Below are positions 1 through 11,743 of a stretch of DNA of 64,000 nt, piece by piece. The position numbers and the translations under genes were made by a program. Origin of the DNA: Macrocystis pyrifera. Its lineage: Eukaryota; Sar; Phaeophyceae; Laminariales; Laminariaceae. The DNA is taken from positions 3,286,001 through 3,350,000 of the forward strand of contig JASSKH010000021.1 of the NCBI GenBank assembly GCA_031763025.1, read 5' to 3'. How positions within the stretch are numbered: position 1 is the stretch's first letter; every line of letters starts with the position of its first letter. A model generated the notes under the pieces. That model was given only the letters and a program-made list of their open reading frames with translations. It was not told the DNA's origin and did no database searches.

Positions 1-770
1 TGCTTTTACCTGCACTGAACTCAACCCACGGGGGCGCTCACCTCGCCACAAACCCAGACCCCTGCGCACTCAGCAGCACACAAGCCTAACAGACCCCTGG
101 AAAACCCACAGCATGCAAACCTGAGGGAGGGGCTCACCTTCACCTCCCCTCTTGGCGATAGCATAATGACAAGTGCTTACGTGCACTGTCAAAGGTGCTA
201 CACTCATCAGTGCTCACCTTCACTGAGGTCAATTGTCGGGGGCGCTCACGTCGCCAGGCCGCCTGCTAGGAATGACAACGTGCTCACCCCCCATCATGCT
301 AGCATACAAAAAGTACCAAGTTATCTATAAACCCCACCCAACACACACGTTTCAAGGGAGAGCTCACCATCATCTGCCCCTGCAATGACAAGTGCTCACC
401 TTCACTGTCATGGTGCTATGCCCTCAGTGCTTACCTGCACCGAACTCAACCTACGGGGGCGCTCACCTCGCCACGAACCTAGACCCCAGGACACTCAGCA
501 GCACACAAGCCTATCAAACCTCTAGAAAACCCACAGCATGCAAACCTGAGGGAGGGGCTCACCGTCACCTCCCCTCTTGGCGATAGCATAATGACAAGTG
601 CTTATGTCCACTGTTAAGGTGCTACGCTCACCAGTGCTCGCCTTCACTGAGGTCAATTGTCGGGGGCGCTCACCTCGCCAGGCCGCCTGCTAGGAATGAC
701 ATCGTGCTCACTCCCCGGCATGCTACCATTCTGAGAGTACCACGTAATCTATGAACCCAACCCCCCCCCT
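1..770. repeat. Tandem repeat, two units of about 427 bp
   Basis: The block beginning at base 1 recurs from base 428 with high identity, including the shared stretch around 'cttggcgatagcataatgac' at about 150 and 578 and 'caattgtcgggggcgctcac' at about 230 and 653. The second unit ends near 770 in a C-rich run. The first unit starts at the window edge, so the array may extend to the left. No coding potential is visible. It looks like a satellite or minisatellite-type unit. Confidence 0.85.
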
Positions 771-2202
771 TATTTTTTGTGTTATGACATAGCATAGACA
801 AAACAAGTCCGTTTGAAGTCTGGCCCAGCTCTTAGTGGCAGTAAGTAAATTAAATAATATCATGGTGTTTCTGCAGAGTTCGTCCAGGACAACATGTCCG
901 CTCACACTCGTGTAGCTTTTTAGGTTTTAGTGTGGCGCTCGAAGAAGGTTCTCTTATTCGTAGGTTTATGCTGGGTACTGTTGTAATTCATACTTACCGG
1001 TACTTGACAACTATTGGTACTGTATATACCGCTACAGAAGGAGTTGACGTTTTCAAGAATCGTTGTTCCGGGATCACGACTATGTTGGTAATTTCAGATC
1101 GTATAATAAACTTAGTGTCATGTTGGCAATCGTAGGAATAACTGCTGTCGTTCATATACTGCCACAGGACATCCGCTTTGTGGTCGATTGAAGGTTACGT
1201 TGATCCCCATATAGGTGAAATAATGATCGTCGGGACCGAAGAGTTCAAAGTCTATTTCCTACGCATTTGGAAATACATACCAGATACAAGTACGTATAAT
1301 ACATGTACAGTTGGTGCGAAACAAATGTTGTGCCCCCTAGAAGATGTGGCAGACAACACAAGAATCAGCATATTACGGGAAGCGACCCTATGTGCATCAC
1401 GATTTTGTACACCTGTGTATTGTGCTATTATTGCGTGAGACATCGTATTAAACCATGCATTTCATTCTACGGTCTGACCTGTGTGGGTTCCCGGAGATGA
1501 TGGCAAATCCCGGGGGGTAGGTCAGGCGGGTGACTCACGAGCATGCAGATAACGTTCCAAGCATTCAGGGCGAGTGTTCCGTGCGTTCAGAGCATGCGTT
1601 TCGTGCCAGGGATTCACGAGTTCATCACATGTTCTCCGTGTGGTTCAAGTCCGTGCTTTCCAGTGATCGACGTACCCAGCTCCCCCAGAGCCCCACGCAC
1701 GTTTAGTCGACCCCCTTCTACGCTGTCCTTCCGAGGTACTACAACTCCGGGCTCACAAATAAATGGTGAAATGTCCCCTGCTCGCCGTGACAGTTACTGC
1801 ATACCCCCAGGGACTAGGACGCTGCTCAATAATGCCATGTTTTTCCATCTGGTGTACGCACTGATCGATGGTCTCCTGGACGCGTGGGTTCGCACGGTAA
1901 GGGACTCGATTGATGGAACGTGTTCCGGGTTTAAGTGGAAATTCCGCTTCGGCTATATATAGTACATTTACCGAGCTCGCGGGGTGAAAAAGAAAATATG
2001 TTTCAGTATTTTGTGCATAAATCTAACCCCTTCTCGCGTTCGCCAGTTGAGAACGTGGTCGCGTTAGTAAGAGATTCACGCAGTTCGTGGCGTGCAGGTT
2101 CACTTGTCTTGCTGTTAGTTCGGACAGCAGACCTAATCGTCTTGTTAGGATCGCTGATATTGGCACGATGCGTCCCAATACCGTAATCCGCTTCAAATAT
2201 GC
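771..2202. other. No recognisable gene
   Basis: This stretch has only short open frames. The longest, at 1543-1962 on the plus strand (139 codons), resembles no family I know. A G|GTAAGG sequence near 1900 looks like a splice donor, but no partner acceptor or homologous domain supports an exon. Confidence 0.5.
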
Positions 2203-2530
2203 TTTTATTTATTTATTTCATCACTTTTTACTTTCCAGCCTAACTCGTAAGAGGTTTTACCCTCAGCCATCTTCTGGACAAGCCATGGTCACAGGTGTCG
2301 TCCCTTCTCCCCCCCGGTACGTGCCTTTATTTTTTGTCGCGCATAGGGTTCAGCATTCCCACTGCTCGTCGATTTTCATCGAATGTAGCTAACTCACGCT
2401 CTCGCGCTTTCCGCTAATCAATTCTTACGCAAGAAAAAGTCCCTACGAGCATGCACTCGGTGAGACTCGAACCCACGAAATTGATCCTGACAGGCACGCG
2501 GACCACCTACCAAGCCACCGGGAACGCCGG
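2203..2530 (-). mobile_element. tRNA-derived SINE, family A, copy 1
   Basis: Read on the minus strand, the head at 2530-2450 carries an A-box-like TGGCTTGGTAGG and a B-box GGTTCGAGTCT, the two internal RNA polymerase III promoter elements of a tRNA. The T-arm stem GTGGG/CTCAC is nearly perfect. A non-tRNA body of about 240 bp follows and ends in an AAAT-type A-rich tail (T-rich on the plus strand at 2203-2218). The acceptor stem does not pair, so it is not a functional tRNA gene. A close relative lies at 19696-20030. Confidence 0.8.
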
Positions 2531-2531
2531 C

Positions 2532-2885
2532 ATATCCGAATATGTGTGTGTGTGTTCTTCACATTAAACCGTTCTTCTACTCGTCGGCATCCAGCAAGCC
2601 CAGGGTCCGTGCTGATTCTTCACCCTAGAAAGATACGAGCTCTGCGGTCACAGACTACGACACAGAGATAACACGTAATGCTTTAATAGCCTACGCAATA
2701 CCATGCCTTCGCACTAGGTGCGGCCGACACAACATACATACATACGCCAGCAACCAAAATACACCATAAACAAAGAGAAGCAACGAAGAAACCAAACCGA
2801 AAAAGAAAAAGAAAAGGAGAAGAATCCCAAATAAATAAGTAAAATGGGAAGCCAAAGTTCAGACACATACTTAATATCCGAATAT
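2532..2885 (-). mobile_element. SINE-like element, family B, copy 1, with 12-bp target duplication
   Basis: The element at 2544-2873 is flanked by a perfect 12-bp direct repeat, ATATCCGAATAT, at 2532-2543 and 2874-2885. A long target duplication of this kind is typical of LINE-mobilised insertions. On the minus strand the element ends in a CA-dinucleotide tail (TG run at 2544-2555). Related copies are at 56836-57160 (plus strand) and 60275-60457 (minus strand, truncated). No tRNA boxes are evident in the head, so it could be a SINE of another origin or a short LINE 3' fragment. Confidence 0.7.
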
Positions 2886-4268
2886 ACGTATTGATGAGAC
2901 GGGTTCGAGATTTGTATAAATGCGGACATATCAGCAGCGGACCACAGATAATCGCTACAGGCTACCTCTAAAATGTCAGGTGTTGAAATGCATGGGGCAT
3001 TGCGAAAAACTCCATTTCTTCAAATGTTACCATGCGCGGTTCAAGTAGTGCCGCCGCCGTGGTTTTTGTCGGTACTTGGGCTGATACGACCTGGGCGGCC
3101 ATCTCACTCTCTGTGGGGAGACAGAGCATTTGTTTGAAACAAATACTGGCACGGGTTCTACTTTATTTAGTATCAACTGTCACCACGGAGCACTGAGTTG
3201 CTGCAGTGTTCTCGGGACGTGCGGTCAAGTTTGATTTACAGTGAGATGCTTTGATCTTGACTTCAGATTTGGTTAAATGACAACAGAGTGTCTGCGCTTA
3301 ATATTTTTGTGTATCAGGTATTTCCGTCGGAAAGATTATCATAAACGGAGGCCTTCTGGCATGCGCGTAAATCAGAGACGAAAAATAGCCACATAGGGTG
3401 TTTGCGAACGAACCTACCAGGTATTATGGTTGGGTCGAGAACCACTGTACTGGCTATTCACCAAACCAAAACATAATCGGTTTTCCACTATTATGGTGTT
3501 TGCGAAGTTCAGATTATGGTTGGGTTGGGCGTATTTTTGTTCTGCCGATCACAAAAAATAATCAATTTCTCAAAATAAGGACCCGAAATAAGGACCCAAA
3601 ATAAGGACCCATATGGGTCATATCTTCACAAAGTTTTCGGCTTGGGTTTGGCTTCTTGGGTTTCGACTATGATCGTACACAGCTTCATTGGTCAGGACAA
3701 CCCGGAGATGCCCCGGGCGAATGAAAATATCGTATTTGGCAAGAAAGCATAATCGTCTACGTCACGTACTCACACACATCGTACCCCAGCACAAGGCGGA
3801 AACCATGTTAGATGGGTTGACTCACACCAGCAAGCTATCTAACCAAGCGCGTGGCCCATTTGATGGTGAGTCCGTGTCAACGCCAGGCCCCCGCGAAGGC
3901 CGGCAAAGTCATGCGGCCGTATGCCGCGGAGGGCTGGCAGGGTGCAACTTGAACATCGTGGACGGCGTTGTGTGCGTTGTGGACTGCTGCTGAAGTTGTT
4001 GCTCTGCTGTGCTGCTTGGGCTTGATGCGGGAACAAGGAAGCGGTACTCTGCACAGGTGGCCAATTGAGTACGTTGCTGGACGTTGTGACGAAACCACAA
4101 CCTTTGCACGTTTCGGCGACAGTGAAAGCGTATACCGCAACGCTTGCATAACGAAACAAATGCACCTCGATTGTGAGACGTCCCTTCGTGAACTTTGAAT
4201 TACGTGTGACCGTGTCGTTAGGTTTGTGGATGTTTTTGGGAACGGTTGTTCGAGTTTATTTTCTCCAA
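2886..4268. other. No recognisable gene; triple 13-bp repeat
   Basis: The only structure seen is three head-to-tail copies of an AAATAAGGACCC-type unit at 3572-3610, plus a repeated 'attatggttgggt' at about 3423 and 3516. Open frames here are short and mutually overlapping, with no familiar domain. Confidence 0.5.
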
Positions 4269-7200
4269 CACGTGTAGTGGGCCAGGTTCCCAACAGAACT
4301 CTGTCCCCGTCAAATAAACGAAGCACTGTATGCGCCACTTCTACCTTCGAGAAAACATACTTTTCCGCTCATACCTTACAGGTTATCTACAAAGACGTGG
4401 TGATCTTCGGGATCAACTTGTCGTACCTATGTCACTTCGGAAATTAGTAATGAACTCGTGTCATGACCTCCCGACCTCGGGCGGTCATCTAGCTTTCAAA
4501 GGCACCTATGATATGGTCCGTGACCGTTTTTGGTGGCCTACGATGCATACAGATGTAGCCCCAACATGTCGAAACTTGTCTATCCTGCCAACTCCGTAAA
4601 ACGTCCCGACGTCCCCCCAAAATTTCCTGTCGGACATCGGCCTGTCACACGCTCATTTCAATGTGTAGCAATCGACTTAAGTTAAGTGGAATATAGGCCT
4701 ATGTCGGAAGGCAACAGATATGTATATCCTCTCGGTGATCAACCACCTCTCGCCCGATTTGTCATTTTGATAGCTCTCAAAATAAAGAGGCCGCCACTAT
4801 TGCCCGCAACGTCGTCGAGCGTGTATTTTCTGCATTCGAACCCCTAGAAACCCTGCACTCAGATCGCGGCTTGGATTTCGAAAATGAGCTTATCAAAGAG
4901 TTGCAAAGAGTCTTCGGATACAAGAAAACCCGTACTACCGCGGCTTACACGCCCCCAAGGAAATTCGGTTCTTGAACGCGTACACAGCACGATTCATAAC
5001 AGGTAGCTATGTATAGCACCCTGGCGTGCGATAATTAGGCAGAATTGCTACCATACGTGCAACTTGCACATAACACGGCCTATTCTTCCACACTCGAAGA
5101 AACACCCCATTATCAAGTGTTTGGGCGCGCCGCCGTACTACCTGTCGATCTCATTCTAGGCATTCCAGCCACAACCGAACTACAGTCACAACTCGACTAC
5201 TCACGCCGCGCGGTCGAAAACCTGCAGTTCGCGTACGAGTTAGCCCGCCGTAATCTCAAAGAACGAGCGGATAAGCAAGCAACCGAGAATGAGAAATTGT
5301 CATTTCCGGTTTTCTAACCGGGCGATCAAGTGTTATTCCATCGCCCGTACCAATGATTCTGACGGCCCCAATCCAGTCCTCGGCACGGCCCGTGCTCAGT
5401 CAGAATTATCTCCTGTCATCTACCGGGTCACCAAACATGGTGCCACCACGGAAGCCGCAGTCCACCTAGATCGCATGAAAAAATACAGCCCCCCTGTCAC
5501 GTCCCCTGTCCCCGACCTGGATGCAATGGATGACATGTTCCTCGGAATAACCCTCCCTGTCCCCGACCTCAATGGCTCAGTGACCAAAGTTACCATCGGA
5601 CCTTTCACTGTAGAGAGCATAGACGGGCATAAACGAACGTGGAGTAGGAGCCGCCTCGCATGCGAACTTCCAATATCACCTAAAGCTGAAAGATTATCCC
5701 TCACAGCTAGGTGTATGGCGTCATTATAGGGTCATCCCACAGTGTCGGGAAATGGTAGAGTCATACCGTGCCGCACTTTTGTCACAGGATCCAACAGCAT
5801 TTTCAACCCCTAAACGACAGCCTCGTCCGTAGCCGCAAATATCAACGAGCACTATCAGTTATAAATTCACATGTCCGGACTGTCCATGCGCGCGCATACT
5901 TGTCCAACGTCAGTACTCGCAACCACTGACGCACGCCCCGTGCTCCGTTGTACCCCTTGCCAGTCGTCGAGTCACTTACCAGCATGCCGTGACTCTTATT
6001 TGCACCGTCCTACGTTTGTCTTACTATAAATATACATATTAGTAAAGTATGTATTTAGTAATATTTTTTTCGGTATTTTTTTTTCACGGTAGGTGGTTAT
6101 CGTTCAGTCGAGTACTATGCCGACTGTAGATGTCCATGGCTTACAGAGTGCTAAAATACCGAGCACCTTTATACACCCGTAAACTTGTCCCGTCCCCAGT
6201 TGTCTCGTCGTTTCAAATCCGTGTGTCAACGACGCTTCGGTGTTAGCCATCTTTTGTCACCTCATATCGCGCACTCTGTTGTAGCGTCGATACGTGCTTT
6301 TGTCCGTTGCATCCCACTGTCGGCCACGATGCACTCCAGTTGCCAAGCACTCTCACACGTCAGGATGTCTTCTACACGAAACCACTTTATGTCTATACGT
6401 ATGCATACGCTCTTACTGTCGAGTATCTCGAGCCCTGCAGGCCGCCGCATGTTGCAGCGTTACGAGTACAACCAGTCAAACACGTTTATACAACGTCCAC
6501 CGTCACATCCTGACATCATGAAATAAAATATAAATCAGATATATGTTGTATGTATTTGTCGCATTCAGTTCAACTGCACGTCCTGCAATCGTTACTTAAT
6601 AGACATCCTATCCGTCGCAAAACGAGCTCTCGATTGTGTATCGCCAGAGTCGGTCAATTACATGTTGTGTATCCAGGACACCTGTATCCCATTTTCACTT
6701 TTAGTTTTGGTGGAGTACTGATCATACGCCATTAAAACTGGGGGGTAATGTAATGGGCCAGGTTCCCAACAGAACCAACATGGCAGCTTATGTACGGAAA
6801 TCCCCCAACGACGTGTCCTCGAGGTCGAGGATGTCTCACGTCTCAGGGACTCTCGTCGACGGTAACCCGCCGACCAGAGGTATCGTAGGCCTGGCGTCAA
6901 GCCAGCACATAGAGGCATCCGGCGGGTAGGTCTTCGATGACGTTGTCCCAGCACCAAGAAGATCCAATTCCAAAAGGTGCCCTCGTCCTGTCCCGATGAT
7001 CCCCGACGCAGTTATACAATATCGAGAAGATCATTTACGGCTAAATGTCATCCATTCCAGGATATTCGATGAGGCAGTCACCCCATCGAGAAGATCCTGT
7101 ACGGGAAGTGTTTCCTACCGCCAGAGCGGAGAGCACTACCAATATGGTCTCTTTGTCTGTCCACACGCTGAAAAGGAGTCGTGTTCCCATGTAAACTCAG

Positions 7201-7410
7201 ATCCACTGGGTCAGTGGACCACCGTCAGGGTTGTGAGCTGTGCTCACCCCCCCTTTCTGGTCACTCTTTTCCTATCTCCTGTTGTCCAAGCCCCACACAA
7301 AGCTTGCCCATACTGTGGCTGCTCTCACGTGTGGGTTCCGACGCTTACCGTCCCGGAGTCGTGGTGTTCGTAACACCCGTGCAGCAAATAGGAACCAAGT
7401 GAATATCACA
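4269..7410 (+). mobile_element. Ty3/gypsy LTR retrotransposon remnant (fossil)
   Basis: Translated similarity shows the 3' half of a Ty3/gypsy pol. An integrase zinc-binding region with the HLAFKGTYDMVRDRFWWP signature lies near 4490-4560, and the integrase core and C-terminal part run to about 5720. A purine-rich tract near 6735-6745 is followed by an LTR-like start, TGTAATGGGCCAGG, and the same start is echoed at 4269, where a 5' LTR remnant seems to abut pol. The LTR end near 7410 is a guess. The copy is badly broken, with many breaks and most of gag-pol absent, so it looks old. Confidence 0.7.
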
Positions 7411-7986
7411 CGTATGACACATTTTTCGATTAATTGTATAACGTTTGTTCTATGTGCTGTTATATACATATATATATTGACGAAATACAACGTCAAATAT
7501 TGACCGAAGGAAATCTAGGGGTTTTGGAGGGGTACTGAAAAGTTGGCATGTTTGAGGAGCAGGGATGGGGAAGAGGGGCATGAAGTTGACAATGGGTGCA
7601 CTTAAACTACGAATTGCCGTCTACCAGGTATGTATGTATCTGCAATCATGATGTTTGCACCGTACAAGAGGTGAGTATGCGTCGATTGCATTATTTTATC
7701 ACAATATTTGTGTCACTTTTGGCATATTTTCGTTTATTGCACAACAGACGCAGAATTCATTTCAAAAGTATGAACAATAGCACAGAACAGTATTCTTCCC
7801 CGACCGTGGAACGTGCCGAAGTTTCAAATGTTTTGCATAATTTTAATGTACGTTTTTTGCGATTTTTGCTTGTAGCGCATGTGTCGCACATGGTGTCGGT
7901 TTTGAACAGTCACAAAACAGCGAAGGAGACCAGAAAATGTATATGTGCGGGAAAAAAAACATGACTTTGTTTAGCTCATGACCCTA
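7411..7986. other. No recognisable gene
   Basis: An open frame of 122 codons at 7596-7964 (plus strand) is AT-rich and resembles nothing I recognise. I see no splice sites or domain to support it. Confidence 0.4.
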
Positions 7987-9185
7987 GAATTATTATTAAT
8001 CAGTGCTGGATCTTATCCACACTTATACTACAGTAGCTTATAGAACACACATTCAATATATTCTGCCAAGTTGCACTTAAACCTACCATACCTTAACCCC
8101 AAGGGAGGGCGGGCGGACTCTTCTCTCAACACACCGACCTTCTAAGGATATCAAACCCCCGCTGCTCGTACCCCCACGAATAGAGTACTACGGTATATGG
8201 TCTTCTTCCTCACTGTGTCAACCCTTCTCAGACTGTCTCCCCAGCTCAACCAACTGCACTCGTCATGAACTCTACGCACCTTTTGACCATCCCCTATGTC
8301 CAAGCATGCCAACAATTCAATACTTCTCCACAAACCCCAGATTTCCTCCGTTCAATCTTCTACTTTGTTTCGCTCATGTATGGAAGTATTATTAATAAGT
8401 GCTGGATCTTACCCACACTTAAACTACAGTAGCTTCTATATCACACACCCAATAGACTGCCAACTTGTACTTAAACCTACCATACCTTAGCCTTAAACAG
8501 TATCTGCATTGTCTGTGTGCTACCAATCCATTCTACATGCACTATCATACCATCCCCACTGCCACAAAAATATTTATTTCTTACTGTGCCCCCTCCCCAC
8601 TTAATTCCCTGTCCTTGCTGAATCCCTCCGGCTACTGATTTAGAAGCTAAAACTCTTGAAACCCTATCCTCCTCCTCCTCTCTTGTCGCTCTTACATACA
8701 TCATAAACGCATCACTCTTCCACCTCCCCTGACGCTGGATTTCCACTGTCGACACCCCTTCTGTAGCAAGTCTCGTTGCTCCCCCAATCCTCCCCGAATG
8801 CAATGCATACTCACCCGGTACCAAACCTTGCCTTCCCACTGATTCTCTTAGTGACACAGCTGTGGCCTGGTTACGAGTCTTCACTCTCCATCTATTCCCG
8901 TCTGCGTATGCAGCCAAAGGACTCCGTACGTCCAATTGGATACAGGATCATCAATTCGAGCATCACCTCAAAACCACCGGCCTCTCCCTTCAAATATGAA
9001 ATAGACGGTGGTATACTGCTGTCCCAATTGAATCCACTCGCATCAACCACCGTTTTCTTGCGTGACACTACTTCTCCATACCTCTTCTGATCCCCTTTTG
9101 ATCCTCTACACAAAAGTTCAACCCGGTCCGCACACCGCCACAGTTCAGGCGATTGCAACTGAACCGTACCACAAACAAGGACACA
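7987..9185 (-). mobile_element. Tyrosine-recombinase retroelement, older minus-strand copy, distal part (fossil)
   Basis: The translation near 8640-8935 has the C-terminal tyrosine-recombinase signature LHSGRIGGATRLA followed by IQRQGRWKSDAFMMYVR, as in the recombinases of DIRS-type elements. Upstream recombinase sequence continues to about 9185. Further along the element, a segment of about 110 bp occurs twice (7987-8100 and 8388-8492), and 8137-8368 repeats the sequence seen at 16570-16820. The rest of the recombinase lies at 16378-16829, separated by the insertion of another element. It is broken: the insertion plus a few breaks. Confidence 0.75.
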
Positions 9186-9405
9186 TCTCCCCTCGTCACT
9201 CCAAAAATGTGACTTCTCAAAGGGAGGTGGAGTTTGTGGAGGCGTTTTGGAATTCGAAGAAGTTGTGCAGAATCGTGAGATGAGGCGAGATCAGACGTCA
9301 GTCGAAAGCGTCTAGCCACCAGAGCTGCTTGGTCTTAGACGGTCGCTGCGGCAACGAGAATTCGTGGCGGTAGTGGGCCCAGACAATTGATCGACTTTCT
9401 TCTCC
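9186..9405 (+). repeat. 5' terminal repeat of the DIRS/Ngaro-like element
   Basis: This stretch matches 15480-15690 and 15980-16190 closely. Shared landmarks are 'gagatgaggcgagatc', 'gtctagccacc' and 'cagacaattgat'. It abuts the recombinase remnant of the older minus-strand element on the left and the gag-like region on the right. Confidence 0.8.
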
Positions 9406-11507
9406 GTCATGGCAGACCAGCCTTCCCTCCCAGCAGGAGATGAGGATCCCCCGCTAGATGTGGTGGGAGGCGCGGACGCCCCGCTCTACGTGGGTGGTGA
9501 GCAAGGGGAAGGAGCCGGCCTGCCTGGGCCCGGAGCACTTGCTGGAGGCATCGGCCAAGGCGGAGCCGTGGGCATCGGCCCGGGCCTTCACGCAGCAGTA
9601 GCCGATCCCACCATGATGGCGGTGCTACAACAGTTGTTGGCGAGCAACCACGCGATTGCGGCTTGGTTGGCATGCCTAGAAAACATCCAGGCTCACCCGC
9701 AGCAGCAGGAGCAACGGCAGTAGCAGCAGCCAAAGGAAATTCAACCACTGCAGCAGGTGGCTAAACCCCCTGGGGGCGCTATCACTGGCGGCCTGTTGGC
9801 CTCGTGGGCCGGCGGGGCCATGCGAGGTCAGCTGCTGCCAGCTTCGCATGACGCAAACCAGCAGTCTGCGATCTCCGCGGGCGTCAAAGCGACCGCAAAG
9901 CAGGCAGTCGACCTATCGCACGCAGCGGAAGGTCCTAAGTTTTTCATCGCGCGTGGAGGTTTTCAACATGCAAGAGGTGGTAACCCGTCCACTCCTTCTC
10001 ATGGCGCTTAACGACGTGGCCTACGTCTCCGACGCCGTCACACAGCAGCTTCGAACCCTGTCGGAATTTGCGGTTGAGGCTTTTTCCCCTCCTCTGCTAG
10101 CCGGGCAGGAGCCGGTGGACATGCCTGCCGATGTACACTTCGCCACGTTTGTTGCAGCGTTCATGGCGACTGTCGAGTACGGTTTGGAGGGAGCGCAGGC
10201 GGTATGCAGGAACAGGGTGCGCACAGTGCGGCAGGAGCTCGAGCAGCTACAAAAATCAGTGGAGGTCTACCTGCGTAGGCACTATTAAACACTCCTGGAC
10301 TACAAGGACAAGGTCCGCGAGGTGCTTATCACAGCCATGAACGTCGGTCTGCAGGTGGGGATGATCGACCTCGCAAAGCAGGGTGGAGTCCTGCACCGGA
10401 AGCACAAATACACAGCTCCCCCGGCCGGCACAGGCGTCCCCATGGCCCCGGCTTTCACGCGGCTTAGAGAGCTGGTAGAGGAAGGCGCTGGATCCAGTCT
10501 CACGGAGCGTCGGTTTCTGGACGCAGGCGCCTGACAAATCAGGCTCCGAGAGGAAGGGAGCCCCCAACGCGGGAGGGCAGCGGAGTGCCCAAACGCAAGG
10601 CCAGGTCGGCGCCAGCGGAGGAGGCGGGTCCCCGTTCAAGGCTCGCATGCTGGAGCGGGGGACTCCGTCTGGCGTGTGCGATTTTGCATGGCGCGGCGAT
10701 CCGTGCCGCGGGTAAACTGCAAGTTTTCCCACCTTCTACCCGCCGGAAAAAATCCGTCGGTCGCCGGGCCGCAGCTGCAGCTCCAAGCACTGCCGCCGCC
10801 GCCACCGCCACCGCCGCCCCCGGCGCTGCTGCACCAGCCGCCGCAGTATCAGGCGGCCGCTGCAGCCGGCAGGAGAACGGCAGCAGGAGGGAGGGGGGCG
10901 TCACGGCAGCCGAGCGTCGCGCGGTTCAGCAGAAACTACGTGGTCGGCAGCCGAGGTGGTGCGTCCGCCGGGGGTGGAGCGGACCGGGGGAACGGCAGCA
11001 TCTGACAATACGGGCTCTGCCATCCGGCAGGGCCGACCGAAGGGGGGGCAGGGGTGACCGGAGAATGGATAGTTTTCGGAGACGCCAGGAGGGCCATGGG
11101 AATTCTTCATGCACTCACTCACGGGTCGGTGTCGCCGGCCCTGTTTCGTGGTGAGAGTCAGGTACCGAGAAACATAATCAGTGAATCAAGCAGCAGATCA
11201 TTTGAGACAGCGCCTCGGCAAGAGACCGTAAGGCAAGAAACAAAATGATTCACACAGGAGCTCGGGGTTGCAGCAAAGCCAGCCCACTCGTCTCATCCAC
11301 CCTCGCATGACCGACACACGCACCCTCCCACCCCCCGCCGCGATGCGCACGCACACGGACCCTTATCGCCAGCCAAGTCGTTCCACTCAGCTTTGCAAAA
11401 ACCGCACGCCCCAACCCCCACGAAAAAAACACCGAGACATATCAGACGCGCACGCATCAGCGAATAACCAGAAGAAGGGAATACTTGATAAAAGGGACAT
11501 TCAGCCT

Positions 11508-11743
11508 GAACAGAGGGCCAGATTACCCCACTTCTTGGCGAAGCGGGACAGTACCGAGGTTGCGGAAGGTTCAGTACAGCAGGCTTGGTGTGGGCAGAGG
11601 GCCAGATTACCCCCTTGCGACGGAAACCGAGACAGTATCGGCTACGCGGAAGATTCACACCACAGCACAGAACAGCTTGAGCAGAGGGCCAGATTACCCC
11701 ACTTTCACGCGAATCGATATAGTGTCGATCCCGCAGAAGGCTA
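11508..11743 (+). repeat. Three tandem units of about 90 bp inside the DIRS-like element
   Basis: Each unit opens with 'agagggccagattacccc' at about 11512, 11597 and 11684. The repeats lie between the gag-like region and the reverse transcriptase and translate to a QRARLP motif in each unit. They may be part of the element's structural protein or a non-coding internal repeat. Confidence 0.75.

Noticed and set aside
2450-2530. A tRNA gene on the minus strand
   Set aside because: A and B boxes and the T-arm are good, but the acceptor and anticodon stems do not pair, and the same sequence with the same 240-bp body and A-rich tail recurs at 19696-20030. It is the head of a SINE.
10585-11154. Ala/Arg-rich 189-codon frame as a host gene
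   Set aside because: It sits inside the DIRS/Ngaro-like element between gag-like and pol regions, and its low complexity comes from GC-rich trinucleotide repeats.
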